Assembly: GCA_020634455.1 (NCBI GenBank)
Contig: JACKBQ010000002.1
Location: 1 to 64,000 of the forward strand
From: Ardenticatenaceae bacterium
GTDB taxonomy: Bacteria; Chloroflexota; Anaerolineae; Promineifilales; Promineifilaceae
DNA length: 64,000 nucleotides
Direction of reading: 5' to 3'
Shown: piece by piece, positions 1 to 8,212 of the stretch
Numbering within the stretch: the stretch's first letter is position 1
How the letters are laid out: each line of letters begins with the position of its first letter
Position numbers and translations under genes: made by a program
Notes under the pieces: generated by a model
What the model was told of the DNA's origin: nothing
The model's input: only the letters and a program-made list of their open reading frames with translations
Database searches by the model: none

Positions 1-17
1 CTTGTATGTTTAAAAGT

Positions 18-202
18 GAGAGATAATCAACGTATACAGATTATTTCTCAAGCAGCCGGGAGATGTTCGTTCGCGCTCTAAGTCCTGGAACTCGTCGCAG
101 AGATTAACACCCCGGCTGCACACTCTATCAAGAGGACGGACGGTATCTGAAGCCACCCTCAGGGTTGAGCTTGTATTAGCAAGAAGGTTCGCTGGATAGA
201 GT
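18..202 (+). ncRNA. Putative bridge RNA of the IS110 element
   Basis: Three consecutive hairpins are visible. The first is a 5' stem-loop, GAGAGATAATC (18-28) with GATTATTTCTC (39-49), 11 pairs with one G-U. The second is a perfect 9-bp stem GCAGCCGGG (52-60)/CCCGGCTGC (111-119) around a 50-nt loop, which fits the target-binding loop. The third is an 8-bp stem ACTCTATC (122-129)/GATAGAGT (195-202) around a 65-nt loop, which fits the donor-binding loop. CGCAGAG (96-102) is the exact reverse complement of CTCTGCG (1228-1234), the core plus right flank of this insertion, so it fits the right target guide. ACGGTATCT (140-148) is identical to the right end 1221-1229 and fits the left donor guide. 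GCAAG (179-183) pairs with CTTGT (1-5) with one wobble and fits the right donor guide. Order and geometry match published IS110 bridge RNAs; the exact RNA ends are inferred. Confidence 0.82.
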
Positions 203-228
203 TTAGCCCAATCCAAAGGAACGGTTGC

Positions 229-1212
229 ATGTTAACCATCAGTCTCGGCATAGACGTAGCAAAAGATAAACTGGATGTTGCCTTGTATCAGGCGGACAAA
301 TACAAACTCGCCTGCTTCAGTAACGATAAGGACGGCTGGCGTCGGCTGACCCGGTGGCTAAAGAAACAGAAAGCCAAAGGGGTTCACGTCTGCCTTGAAG
401 CCACCGGTCGCTATGGTGAGGGCGTGGCATGGTATCTGCACCAACACGGTTATCCGGTTAGTGTCGTCAATCCGGCCCGCATCAAGGCTTATGCCCAAAG
501 CCAATTGCAGCGCAACAAGACAGACCGGCAAGATGCCCAGGTGATTGCCCACTTCTGCGCCACACAGAATCCTGACTTATGGACACCACCTGCGCCAGAG
601 ATACAAGAGCTGCAAGCTCTGGTCCGTCGGCTAGAAACATTGAAAGCTAGTCGAACACGTGAACTCAATCGGCAGCAGTCTGGTCTTACGTCCCAGACGG
701 TTCTAGACGCTATTGAAGAACATATCACCTTTCTCAATACGCAGATTGCCGACATTGAGCAGCGGATTCGAGACCTGATTGACCAGCATCCTGACTTGCG
801 GGAGCAAAAGGAGTTGCTGACGTCTATTCCCGGCATTGGTGACATCACAGCCGCCACTTTCCTGGCCGAAGTACCTGATGTTAGCCGCTTTGAGACAGCG
901 GCTCAGTTGGCTGCCTATGCCGGACTCACGCCGCGCCGCCATGATTCTGGCTCGTCTATTCATCGACGGGGTCGCCTGGTCAAAATTGGTAACAGCCGTT
1001 TTCGCACTGCCCTTTACTTCCCAGCTTTGACCGCCATGCGTCACAATCCCATTGCCTGTGCCTTGGTGGCTCGACTAGAAGCTAGAGGCAAAAAGCGCAT
1101 GACGATTGTTGGCGCTGTGATGCGCAAACTGGTTCATCTGGCTTTTGGGGTGCTCAAGCACCAACGGCCGTTTGACCCAGATTATCTTGTTAATGTACAT
1201 GGTACCGCTTGA
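229..1212 (+). CDS. IS110-family transposase (DEDD recombinase)
   Basis: 327 residues, normal length for the family. The N-terminal RuvC-like DEDD domain shows GIDVAKDKLDVAL (first Asp, residue 9), CLEATGRYGEG (Glu, about 57) and KTDRQDAQVIA (paired Asp, about 99-102). A central charged helical segment (about 130-190) is the expected coiled coil. The C-terminal Tnp domain has a helix-hairpin-helix, SIPGIGDITAATFLAEV, followed by AGLTPRRHDSGSS, whose Ser should be the strand-exchange nucleophile, and KIGNSRFRTALY. The start has an AAAGGA ribosome site at 216-220. The enzyme would act with the bridge RNA encoded just upstream. It appears intact. One ACGGCCGT copy occurs near the 3' end (1164). 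Confidence 0.95.
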   Translation: MLTISLGIDVAKDKLDVALYQADKYKLACFSNDKDGWRRLTRWLKKQKAKGVHVCLEATGRYGEGVAWYLHQHGYPVSVVNPARIKAYAQSQLQRNKTDRQDAQVIAHFCATQNPDLWTPPAPEIQELQALVRRLETLKASRTRELNRQQSGLTSQTVLDAIEEHITFLNTQIADIEQRIRDLIDQHPDLREQKELLTSIPGIGDITAATFLAEVPDVSRFETAAQLAAYAGLTPRRHDSGSSIHRRGRLVKIGNSRFRTALYFPALTAMRHNPIACALVARLEARGKKRMTIVGAVMRKLVHLAFGVLKHQRPFDPDYLVNVHGTA

Positions 1213-1263
1213 CTTTCAACACGGTATCTCTGCGGTAAAACGGGTGCCGAATTATACTCAACT

Positions 1264-2049
1264 TTAGCCAACCGTGTGCAGGAACTGGAGTACGGCCGTA
1301 TTAAACACCTCTGGCTGGTCAATGGGCGTGGCGTGGCGAGAATTTTCAATCACCTGCAAGCGGGCGGTGGGCAGTTGGCGTACGTATGCCTCCTTAAAAG
1401 CCACCGGCGTGTAATCCATGTCGGCGCTAATAACCAGTATGGGGCATTGAATTCGGGCCAATTTGTTGCTGACGCTCCAGCCAAGCAGGGCATTGGTAGC
1501 TGCTTTGTATGCTTCAGGATCATTGTTGCTCATTTGTTCAATAAATTGCGACTTGTAAGCTGCCTGATGGGGTTCTGGAAAAAGCTTTCCCCCAATAATC
1601 TCCCCAATTTTTGCCATAGACACAAACCGGGTAATGAGCCGCCGCTGCAAGATTTGCCATTTTTCCTTGAGGCCACGGGGGATCAGTTCTGGCCCGCTGT
1701 TCACGATGGTCATGCTTTTAAGCCGTTCAGGACGATCCACGGCCATTTGAAACCCAATCATGCCGCCCATGGATAGCCCTACCAGATGAAACCGGTCAAT
1801 TTGCAGATGATCTAGCAGGTTGAAAATGTCATTGGCAAACTGCGAGACGCTGTATGGCCCCGTTGGTTTGGCCGAACGGCCGTGTCCCCGTACGTCTGGC
1901 ACAATGACGCGATACTGCCTGGCAAAAGGTTCTACCTGGTACTCCCAGGAACGGCCGTTTGACCCCAGACCATGCAACAAAAGCAAGGGCTCGCCCGCTC
2001 CTTGTTCTTCATAATAAAGTGAGACGTTTTCCAGATTTATCGTTGGCAT
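1264..2049 (-). CDS. Alpha/beta-fold hydrolase
   Basis: 261 residues, full length for this superfamily. The oxyanion-hole strand LLLLHGLGSNGRSWE (about 22-36) is followed by the nucleophile elbow GLSMGGM (Ser about 93), a lid region with several aromatic and charged helices, then ISADMDYTP (acid) and SRHATPIDQPEVF (catalytic His near the C-terminus). It resembles 3-oxoadipate enol-lactonase and similar carboxyl-ester hydrolases, but no pathway genes lie nearby, so the substrate is unknown. An AAGGA site precedes the ATG. It is divergent from the gene beginning at 2153; the 103-bp spacer should hold both promoters. The IS110 element inserted 35 bp past its stop codon. Confidence 0.88.
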   Translation of the reverse strand: MPTINLENVSLYYEEQGAGEPLLLLHGLGSNGRSWEYQVEPFARQYRVIVPDVRGHGRSAKPTGPYSVSQFANDIFNLLDHLQIDRFHLVGLSMGGMIGFQMAVDRPERLKSMTIVNSGPELIPRGLKEKWQILQRRLITRFVSMAKIGEIIGGKLFPEPHQAAYKSQFIEQMSNNDPEAYKAATNALLGWSVSNKLARIQCPILVISADMDYTPVAFKEAYVRQLPTARLQVIENSRHATPIDQPEVFNTAVLQFLHTVG

Positions 2050-2152
2050 TATTTATCCTTAGTAAGCTGATCATCTTAGCCCAAAAATGGTCTCAGGCGA
2101 ACAGTCGTGCTATGCTTATGTCTATTATTCTACCAATGAGGATGCCATTTTC

Positions 2153-4384
2153 ATGCCTGATTTACAAGCGGTGACGGGCCAACTTTACATCGTTGATGGT
2201 GTAATGCAAGCGGTTGAGGGGAATTCGGCCGTTCCCGGCATTCTCGTGCAGCCCCCGCCCAGCAAAGCCCACCGCAGCCGCAGCCACGACTTTTTGTTTG
2301 TGAATTTAACTTTGAGCGGTGATGTGGCGGAAACGGCCGTACTCACCCAAGACCTCCTCGACCTCATCAGCCGAAAATTTTACGCCACCAGTGGTAGCCT
2401 CACTGCCGCCTTGCGCAGCGCCCTCATGGCCGCCAACCAGACCCTGCTCCAGCGCAACCTCACCAGCCGCGAAGCTACCCGTGAAGGCGGCATCACCTGC
2501 GCCGTGCTGCGCCAGGACGAGCTGTTCACCCTGCAAGCAGGCGAGACCCTGGCCCTGCTGGGGCACAACTTCGGCATCGAGCGGCTGCCACCGCGCAAGC
2601 TCGACCACATTACCCCACTCGGCCGTACCAGCGGGCTAGACATTCGCTACGCCCACCACCGGCTGCAATCTGGCGACTTGTTGCTGCTGGCCGATCCCCG
2701 CCTGAGCCACCTGCCCACTGACGACTTTAACGAGGCACTGGTAGACACCGACATCGAATCTGGTCTGGACGCGCTCATTGACACTGTGGCCGACGAGTCC
2801 GCCCGGCTGCTCATGATTGAGTTCAACGACGATTCGCTGCTGGATTTGCCAGACGTAGTCATGCCCCGCCCGCGTGAAGGCCAACAGGTGGCTCCCACGC
2901 CACAGCCCCGCCGTAATCCAGAAACCACACCTCTGCCCACGGCCAGTGGGGAACGCCGCCCCCAACCCATTCGCCAGGGTCAGCCTGCCCCAACCAAAGA
3001 CAACATTCGTACCCTGCCCACCATTGACCGGCAGCAGGTGGAAACCACCGCCCGACGTGCCGGGTCGCAAGCGGCGCTGGGGCTATCTACCTTTACCGCC
3101 TGGCTGGTAGATTTGCTCTCCCGGCTGCGCCCGCCGCGCACGCCCCAGACCATCCCCGATGATGAAGAGCCAACTAACATGACCTGGCCAATTCTCATTG
3201 CTATTCTCATTCCAATCATCATCGCCGTCATCGTTTCAGGGGTGTTTCTGGAGCGGGGACGTACCCAGCGCTTGTCGGACATTCGCACGGAGATGAGCCA
3301 ACTTATCAGCCTGGCCGATCAGGTCGGGGCCGACAGCACCCAGGCGCGACAATATTACAACGATGCTCTGGCGCTGGCTGTGGAGGCGGAAACCGACGTG
3401 CGCCCCGGCGATGAGACGGTGGCCCAACTACGATCTATCGCCCGCGAGCGGCTCGATGTGCTGGATGACGTGACGCGGTTAAGCACACGGCCGTACTACA
3501 CATTCAGCGAAGGCACCGCTCTGACCCACGTAGAGCTGCGAGAGGGGTTTAACGGCGGCATCTTTATTTTGGACAAGGGCAACGGGCTGGTTTACGAACA
3601 AGAAACTGACGAATCGTACCTGAATCCGCTGACGCTGGAGCCACAGGCGTTGTTGTTCAATGGTCAGTCAGTGGGTACAGGGGTCGTTGGCGGCATCATT
3701 GATATGTTCTGGCGACCTGCTGGCAGTTCTGTCACGCGTGACGGGTTGGCGATGCTGGACAGCAACGGGGCGCTGTTGACTTACCAGCCCAGCCTGGGCA
3801 GCACCTTCGCCGTGCCGCTGGATTTAGCCAGCCAATGGCAGGCGCCTATCGCCATCAGCACGTTTGATGAGCGGCTTTACATTTTAGATATCGGTGCGCG
3901 GGTGATTTGGAAATATTTTCCCAATGGCGATGATTTTTTGGCCAACGCAGAAGATCGCACCCTCTTTTTTGAGGCGGACCCAGACCTGGCCCAGGTGATT
4001 GATTTTGACATTTACAGTCAGGATGGGGGCTTGGTGCTGCTGTATCGAGACGGCCGTATTCGTTACTACGATACGCGCTCCAGCCGCCTGGAATGGGATG
4101 AGTCTGACGTGCTGGCCAACGGTTTGCAAACCCCGTTTGTGGCCCCAACTTCTGTGGAGATTGTGGGGCGAGGGCTAAATGCCTCCATTTTTGTGGCGGA
4201 TCCGGGAAGCGGCCGTATTGTGCAAATTAGTCGCCCCACCGGGCAGGTGCTGGCCCAATATCGCGCCACTGGCCCCAACGGCGAAGAGCTGTTCAGCCAA
4301 ATTAGCGACTTTGCCATCGCCGAAACGCCCTTGCGCGTCTTCGTCACCACGGAGCAAACACTGTACCTCGCCGTGCAGGAATAA
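2153..4384 (+). CDS. Membrane-anchored protein: PP2C-like N-terminal region and extracytoplasmic beta-propeller-like region
   Basis: 743 residues from the ATG at 2153, preferred because GAGGA lies about 10 bases upstream; an in-frame ATG at 2087 has no such site. Residues about 1-230 have a protein-phosphatase-2C-like pattern (GGITCAVLRQDELFTLQAGET, then GDLLLLADPRLSHLPTDDF) without an obvious full set of metal-binding Asp residues. A Pro-rich linker follows (about 235-300). One strong membrane helix (WPILIAILIPIIIAVIVSGV, about 345-365) leads to a short coiled segment. About 300 residues of repeated beta-strand blades follow (GFNGGIFILDKGNGLVY, RLYILDIGARVIWKY, NASIFVADPGSGRIVQIS), like an NHL/six-bladed propeller. 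This suggests a sensor or scaffold linking both sides of the membrane; the function is not known. A strong hairpin terminator follows. Confidence 0.8.
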   Translation: MPDLQAVTGQLYIVDGVMQAVEGNSAVPGILVQPPPSKAHRSRSHDFLFVNLTLSGDVAETAVLTQDLLDLISRKFYATSGSLTAALRSALMAANQTLLQRNLTSREATREGGITCAVLRQDELFTLQAGETLALLGHNFGIERLPPRKLDHITPLGRTSGLDIRYAHHRLQSGDLLLLADPRLSHLPTDDFNEALVDTDIESGLDALIDTVADESARLLMIEFNDDSLLDLPDVVMPRPREGQQVAPTPQPRRNPETTPLPTASGERRPQPIRQGQPAPTKDNIRTLPTIDRQQVETTARRAGSQAALGLSTFTAWLVDLLSRLRPPRTPQTIPDDEEPTNMTWPILIAILIPIIIAVIVSGVFLERGRTQRLSDIRTEMSQLISLADQVGADSTQARQYYNDALALAVEAETDVRPGDETVAQLRSIARERLDVLDDVTRLSTRPYYTFSEGTALTHVELREGFNGGIFILDKGNGLVYEQETDESYLNPLTLEPQALLFNGQSVGTGVVGGIIDMFWRPAGSSVTRDGLAMLDSNGALLTYQPSLGSTFAVPLDLASQWQAPIAISTFDERLYILDIGARVIWKYFPNGDDFLANAEDRTLFFEADPDLAQVIDFDIYSQDGGLVLLYRDGRIRYYDTRSSRLEWDESDVLANGLQTPFVAPTSVEIVGRGLNASIFVADPGSGRIVQISRPTGQVLAQYRATGPNGEELFSQISDFAIAETPLRVFVTTEQTLYLAVQE

Positions 4385-4422
4385 TTTTTATCGAAATGTG
4401 TGCTTAGCTCGCATCTGCATGT

Positions 4423-4456
4423 AGAACTTCTCGCAATTTGCGAGAAGTTCTTCTTT
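4423..4456. terminator. Perfect inverted-repeat terminator between convergent genes
   Basis: AGAACTTCTCGCAA and TTGCGAGAAGTTCT form a near-perfect 14-bp stem followed by a T-rich run (CTTCTTTTCT). It sits between the convergent stops at 4384 and 4458, so it can serve both genes. Confidence 0.75.
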
Positions 4457-4457
4457 T

Positions 4458-5285
4458 CTAAAATGGTGCATCCCCTGCAACGTTTTGGTGCCATTCCGTG
4501 AGGAAATTCATTGCCTCTTCAAATTTTTTAGCTGGTAACATTTTGTAGCTGGTAATCCCATATTTACGGTATAGCTCCCCGTATACGCCACCAAATTCAT
4601 TCCGCTTTGTTTTCTTGCCAATGGCTATCGCTACAGCCTTGACGGCCTGGCTAATTTGGGCTGCTTGCACCTCAGTGACATGTTCACCACCAACGGCCGC
4701 TTCTAGCTGGTCCAAACGCTCACCATGCTCAGATAAGGTGGAGACGGCCGTATCCAATCGTGCTTCCATGATGAGTTGTTGCCTGGCCATACGCACCACG
4801 GCCATCGCTATCTGGTAAGCCTGTGCTGCTGGCGAATCTTGCGCCAGTAATGCCTCGACATCAACATCTGTTTCTGTGGTCAAACGGCCGTCTTGGAAGG
4901 CTTCGTTCAAAACCTGATAGCATTCTTTCTGGTAGCGCACTAAACGATCCCGAATCTCATCTTTGACTCGCTTGGCGTTCACGCCAAAAAGCCAACCATT
5001 TAAATAATCTAGCGGTAAGCAAATCATTTCGCTGGTGAGCGGCCGTCGGCTACCTTTTTCAATGTCCGTTGTTGTTACAGCAACGGACATGGCCACATCC
5101 CCTAGCACTAGATCGTTCGTAATGCGCCGATACTGGGCCGACCAGTCCAAGCCAAGCGTTTCGCAAATTGGCCTTACCGGAATAAACACACGGCCATCAG
5201 CTAAGCGAACGGCCGTAACCGCATCATCATAAAATAACACTGTTTTTTGCTCGGCAATCTGAAGTTCTTGATCGGATTGGCTCAT
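4458..5285 (-). CDS. Phage-type antirepressor (P22 AR N-terminal domain, ORF6C-like C-terminus)
   Basis: 275 residues. The N-terminal part, TVLFYDDAVTAVRLADGRVFIPVRPICETLGLDWSAQ with PLDYLNGWLFGVNAKRVK, is the P22_AR_N domain (about 10-120) found in phage antirepressors. A middle helical segment includes LDTAVSTLSEHGERLDQLEAAV (coiled coil). The C-terminal part, KRNEFGGVYGELYRKYGITSYKMLPAKKFEEAMNFLTEWH, resembles ORF6C. No other phage genes are adjacent, so this is an orphan copy, either a prophage remnant or a domesticated regulator. It holds three exact ACGGCCGT copies (4744, 4884, 5209), suggesting long residence in this genome. The IS4 element sits 60 bp upstream of its start and may have displaced its promoter. 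Confidence 0.82.
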   Translation of the reverse strand: MSQSDQELQIAEQKTVLFYDDAVTAVRLADGRVFIPVRPICETLGLDWSAQYRRITNDLVLGDVAMSVAVTTTDIEKGSRRPLTSEMICLPLDYLNGWLFGVNAKRVKDEIRDRLVRYQKECYQVLNEAFQDGRLTTETDVDVEALLAQDSPAAQAYQIAMAVVRMARQQLIMEARLDTAVSTLSEHGERLDQLEAAVGGEHVTEVQAAQISQAVKAVAIAIGKKTKRNEFGGVYGELYRKYGITSYKMLPAKKFEEAMNFLTEWHQNVAGDAPF

Positions 5286-5344
5286 TTAGGCACCTTAAGC
5301 ATTCCATATGCATTTCACATACAGGATTATGTTAATAAAAACAA

Positions 5345-5384
5345 GGGGTATGTAATTTACATACCCCATAGGTATCAAGCTAAG
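5345..5384 (+). repeat. Left terminal inverted repeat of the IS4 element
   Basis: It matches the reverse complement of 6777-6816 apart from a few mismatches in the inner half. The outer half is palindromic on its own, so each end could fold or bind a dimeric protein. Confidence 0.85.
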
Positions 5385-5461
5385 ATAAAAAAGAGTGCAA
5401 AAAGAGAACTCCTGAGGCAAACTGGTTTTTTCCACGAAACCGATAACCAAAGGAGTTCTCT

Positions 5462-6781
5462 ATGACAATCATAACACGGGTAAGCCAAGCGATGCAGCAA
5501 GTTCTCAGCCAAACCGCAATGAAAGCAGCCCAGGAAACAGGATTCATCCAACGGCAGATGAAGGTATCAGGCGCTAATTTCTGCCAAACGGTTGTCTTGG
5601 GCTGGTTACAAGACCCGGAAGCCACGCTTGAATCATTGTGCCAAACGGGAATGGCGGTTGGATTAGAGATTACACCGCAGGGACTTGACCAGCGTTTTAC
5701 GAAAACAGCCAGCGATTGTTTGTACCAAGTTTTGCAGTCAGCTTTAGCGGAAACGATCCAGTCAAAAGCGGTCGCGATTCCTGTTCTACAACGCTTTAAT
5801 GGCGTGTATATCGAAGATAGCAGCAGCATCACCTTGCCCGAAGAACTCGCCTCAGTTTGGTCGGGTTGTGGCGGCAGTGGTTTAGCCAGTAACGGGGCTG
5901 TAAAACTGCAAGTGCGTTGGGATATGTTGCATGGCACACTCGATGGACCATACCTCACTGATGGGCGTACCCATGACCGCGTAGCGACTACCTTGAGCCA
6001 ACCACTTCCAAAGGCGAGCCTCCTCATTCGTGACCTGGGATATTGGAAACTGGCGGCGTTAGAAGAGATAGCTAATGCGGGTTGTTTTTGGCTCTCACGT
6101 GCACAAGCCCAAACTGGATTTGTGGATGATATGGGCCGACAGTGGTCACAGGCAGCATACGTACACCAGCAAGAGAATGACTCGTTTGACATCTCCATCG
6201 AATTAGGCCTGGAAAAACGGCTTGAAGCACGCTTTATCGGGTTCCGAGTACCTACTGAGGTCGCCCAGGAACGCCGACGCAAACTCAAGGCAGCCTCAAA
6301 ACGCAAAGGGCAAACCCTTTCTGTAGCGCGATTAGCTTTGTGCGATTGGACTTTGTTTGTCACTAATGTGCCCACACACCGCCTCGCACTAGCGGAAATT
6401 CTGATTCTGGCTCGCTTGCGTTGGCAGATTGAGTTGCTTTTCAAACTGTGGAAATCACACGGCCATATTGATAAATCTCGTTCCGAAAAACCGTGGCGTA
6501 TCCTGTGTGAACTATATGCTAAGCTGATTGGCATGGTTATCCAGCATTGGGCTTTTTTGCTAGGTAATTGGCGATTTCCTGACCGCAGTTTCGTTAAAGC
6601 TTCTGCAACCATTCGTCGCCATGCCATCAATCTGGCGGTGGCTATCTCTGATTTATCTCGTTTAGCAGAATCGTTCACTGTGCTACGCTCTTGTTTATCG
6701 CATGGCCTACGCATTAACAAAAGTGCTAAAACACCGCGTACTTTTCAACTTTTATTAGCTTTAGCTGAGCTTCTTGCTTAG
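5462..6781 (+). CDS. IS4-family transposase
   Basis: 439 residues, full length and apparently intact. The RNase-H-like catalytic core is interrupted by a beta-rich insertion as usual for IS4. First Asp in VYIEDSSSITLP (about residue 119); second Asp in LLIRDLGYWKLAALEEI; third catalytic acid in the family signature region ARLRWQIELLFKLWKSHG, matching Y-x2-R-x3-E-x6-K (here R-W-Q-I-E ... K). The start ATG follows AAAGGAGTTCTCT, a good ribosome site. Codon use and the lack of ACGGCCGT differ from neighbours, supporting recent transfer. A long open frame on the opposite strand is only a shadow. Confidence 0.93.
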   Translation: MTIITRVSQAMQQVLSQTAMKAAQETGFIQRQMKVSGANFCQTVVLGWLQDPEATLESLCQTGMAVGLEITPQGLDQRFTKTASDCLYQVLQSALAETIQSKAVAIPVLQRFNGVYIEDSSSITLPEELASVWSGCGGSGLASNGAVKLQVRWDMLHGTLDGPYLTDGRTHDRVATTLSQPLPKASLLIRDLGYWKLAALEEIANAGCFWLSRAQAQTGFVDDMGRQWSQAAYVHQQENDSFDISIELGLEKRLEARFIGFRVPTEVAQERRRKLKAASKRKGQTLSVARLALCDWTLFVTNVPTHRLALAEILILARLRWQIELLFKLWKSHGHIDKSRSEKPWRILCELYAKLIGMVIQHWAFLLGNWRFPDRSFVKASATIRRHAINLAVAISDLSRLAESFTVLRSCLSHGLRINKSAKTPRTFQLLLALAELLA

Positions 6782-6816
6782 CTTGATACGCATGGGGTAT
6801 GTAATTTACATACCCC
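6777..6816 (-). repeat. Right terminal inverted repeat of the IS4 element
   Basis: Inverted counterpart of 5345-5384. It contains the transposase stop codon and the same internal palindrome. Confidence 0.85.
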
Positions 6817-6854
6817 TTTTAAATTATGTTAGCTAAGCAGATTTTGGCAAGAAA

Positions 6855-8204
6855 CTAAATGTTCACCAGCGGCAGTTCGATGATGAAGGTTGCTCCCTGC
6901 CCCGGTGCGCTTTCGGCCCAGATACGGCCGTTATGCCCACCCACAATCGACTTTGCAATCGCCAACCCCAAGCCAGAACCGCCCTCATGCCGCTGACGCG
7001 ATTTATCGCCCCGGTAAAACCGATCAAACACGTGGGCCAAATCCTCGGCACTCATGCCGGGGCCACTGTCCTGCACTTTTAGCTGAATGGCTGCTTGGGT
7101 TTGCTGGGTGGTGAGGTGGATACGGCCGTTTTCCGGCGTGTACCTGAGTCCGTTGGACACCAAATTATCCAGCACCTGTGCCATCCGATCTGGATCGGCA
7201 ATCACCTCTGGTAGCTCGTCGGGGGCGTCCAGGGTGAGAAACACCTGCTTTTGCTGCGCGGCAGGTGTGTGAGCCAGCACCGCCCGCTCCAGCAAGCTGC
7301 GCGGCGACACCGGGCGCACCGCCAGCGTTAGCTCACCCGCTTCCGCCAGAGAGAGCAACCGCAAATCTTCCACCAGCCGGTTCAGGCGACGTGCTTCATC
7401 GTGGATGACGTCGAACGTTTCTGGCGTAGGCGGCAGCACACCGTCGCTCAGCGCCTCGGCGTGGCCCAGAATGAGGCTGAGCGGCGTGCGCAAATCGTGG
7501 GCGATGTCGGCCGTCATCTGGCGGCGCAGGTCGCGCGATTGAGCCAGATCAGCACTCATCTGGTTGAAGGAGGTGGCCAATTTTCCCAGCTCGTCGTCGG
7601 AGCGCACGGGAACCTGCTGGGCCAGGTCGCCCTGGGCCACCGCCTGGGTAGCGCGGGTCATTTCTTGCAGCGGTTTGGTGAGGCTGCGGGCCAGCACTAC
7701 GCCGATGATGAGGGAAACGGCCGTTGCCCCCAACGCTGCCCAAAAAATAGCCCGGTTCACCCGCGTAGAAAAATCGGCGCGGGGTGGCTGCTGCGGCATG
7801 CCACGCTGAATCCCTTCGGCAAAAATAAGCTGCCCCACCTGCTCGCCAGCCACTTCGATGGGAATACCCCGGTTAAGCCAGCCGCGTGGCGCGCGGTTTC
7901 CCACTTCCTGGTTTAGTCCGCTGAGGACAACAAGGTTTTGGCTGTCTGTAACGACAAACGGCCGTACCTCACCGTCCTCTGCGGTCGTTCCCCCAATGCC
8001 AATCCGATCCAGCCCGTCCCAACTCCCATTAATTTCGTAATAGTTCACCAACTGGTCCATCAACAAACTGTTCGATTGCGCCTCGGCAAAGCTGTTAAAT
8101 TCGTTGGCCGAGACGCGCCCGGCAAAAAAGGCCACCAGGGCAATCCCCACCAGGCTCACCAGCAAAAAGGCGACACTCAGCTTGAAGACCAGCGAACGCA
8201 TCAT
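6855..8204 (-). CDS. Two-component sensor histidine kinase
   Basis: 449 residues. TM1 (LSVAFLLVSLVGIALVAFFA, about 8-28) and TM2 (FWAALGATAVSLIIGVVLA, about 150-170) enclose a periplasmic sensor domain of about 120 residues. A HAMP segment (about 170-225) leads to HisKA, with the phospho-acceptor His in DIAHDLRTPLSLILGHAE. The HATPase domain has N-box DNLVSNGLRYTPENG, G1 DSGPGMS, F-box FDRFYRG and G2 GGSGLGLAIAKS. It is BaeS/WalK-like. It lies 8 bp after the stop of the response-regulator gene, in one operon. The stimulus cannot be told from sequence. Confidence 0.95.
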   Translation of the reverse strand: MMRSLVFKLSVAFLLVSLVGIALVAFFAGRVSANEFNSFAEAQSNSLLMDQLVNYYEINGSWDGLDRIGIGGTTAEDGEVRPFVVTDSQNLVVLSGLNQEVGNRAPRGWLNRGIPIEVAGEQVGQLIFAEGIQRGMPQQPPRADFSTRVNRAIFWAALGATAVSLIIGVVLARSLTKPLQEMTRATQAVAQGDLAQQVPVRSDDELGKLATSFNQMSADLAQSRDLRRQMTADIAHDLRTPLSLILGHAEALSDGVLPPTPETFDVIHDEARRLNRLVEDLRLLSLAEAGELTLAVRPVSPRSLLERAVLAHTPAAQQKQVFLTLDAPDELPEVIADPDRMAQVLDNLVSNGLRYTPENGRIHLTTQQTQAAIQLKVQDSGPGMSAEDLAHVFDRFYRGDKSRQRHEGGSGLGLAIAKSIVGGHNGRIWAESAPGQGATFIIELPLVNI

Positions 8205-8212
8205 GGCTTCAA

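Larger units (their letters stand above)
1..1229 (+). mobile_element. IS110-family insertion sequence (IS621-like organisation)
   Basis: The element has a long non-coding left end (1-228), one DEDD recombinase gene and a short right end of about 17 bp after the stop codon, which is the IS110 rather than IS1111 layout. Its right end ACGGTATCT (1221-1229) joined to the left end CTTGTATG (1-8) through the shared CT core gives ACGGTATCTTGTATG, very like the RE-LE donor junction I recall for IS621. The CT at 1-2 and 1228-1229 is the likely core dinucleotide. There are no terminal inverted repeats and no target duplication, as expected for this family. The element lies 35 bp beyond the 3' end of the neighbouring hydrolase gene. 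The left boundary coincides with the window edge, so the left flank cannot be seen. Confidence 0.85.
5345..6816 (+). mobile_element. IS4-family insertion sequence
   Basis: A single transposase gene is bounded by 40-bp imperfect inverted repeats at 5345-5384 and 6777-6816. Each repeat carries an internal 23-bp near-palindrome running from GGGGTATG to CATACCCC. The stop codon of the transposase lies inside the right repeat. No exact ACGGCCGT copy lies inside the element, unlike flanking DNA, which points to recent arrival. I could not identify a convincing target-site duplication. Confidence 0.88.

Noticed and set aside
10..216. 68-codon minus-strand frame in the IS110 left end
   Set aside because: It lies across the bridge-RNA stem-loops and has no family similarity; the RNA explains the sequence.
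5380..6720. 446-codon frame antisense to the IS4 transposase
   Set aside because: Composition is Ser/Arg/Cys-rich shadow sequence; the plus-strand transposase has all catalytic motifs.
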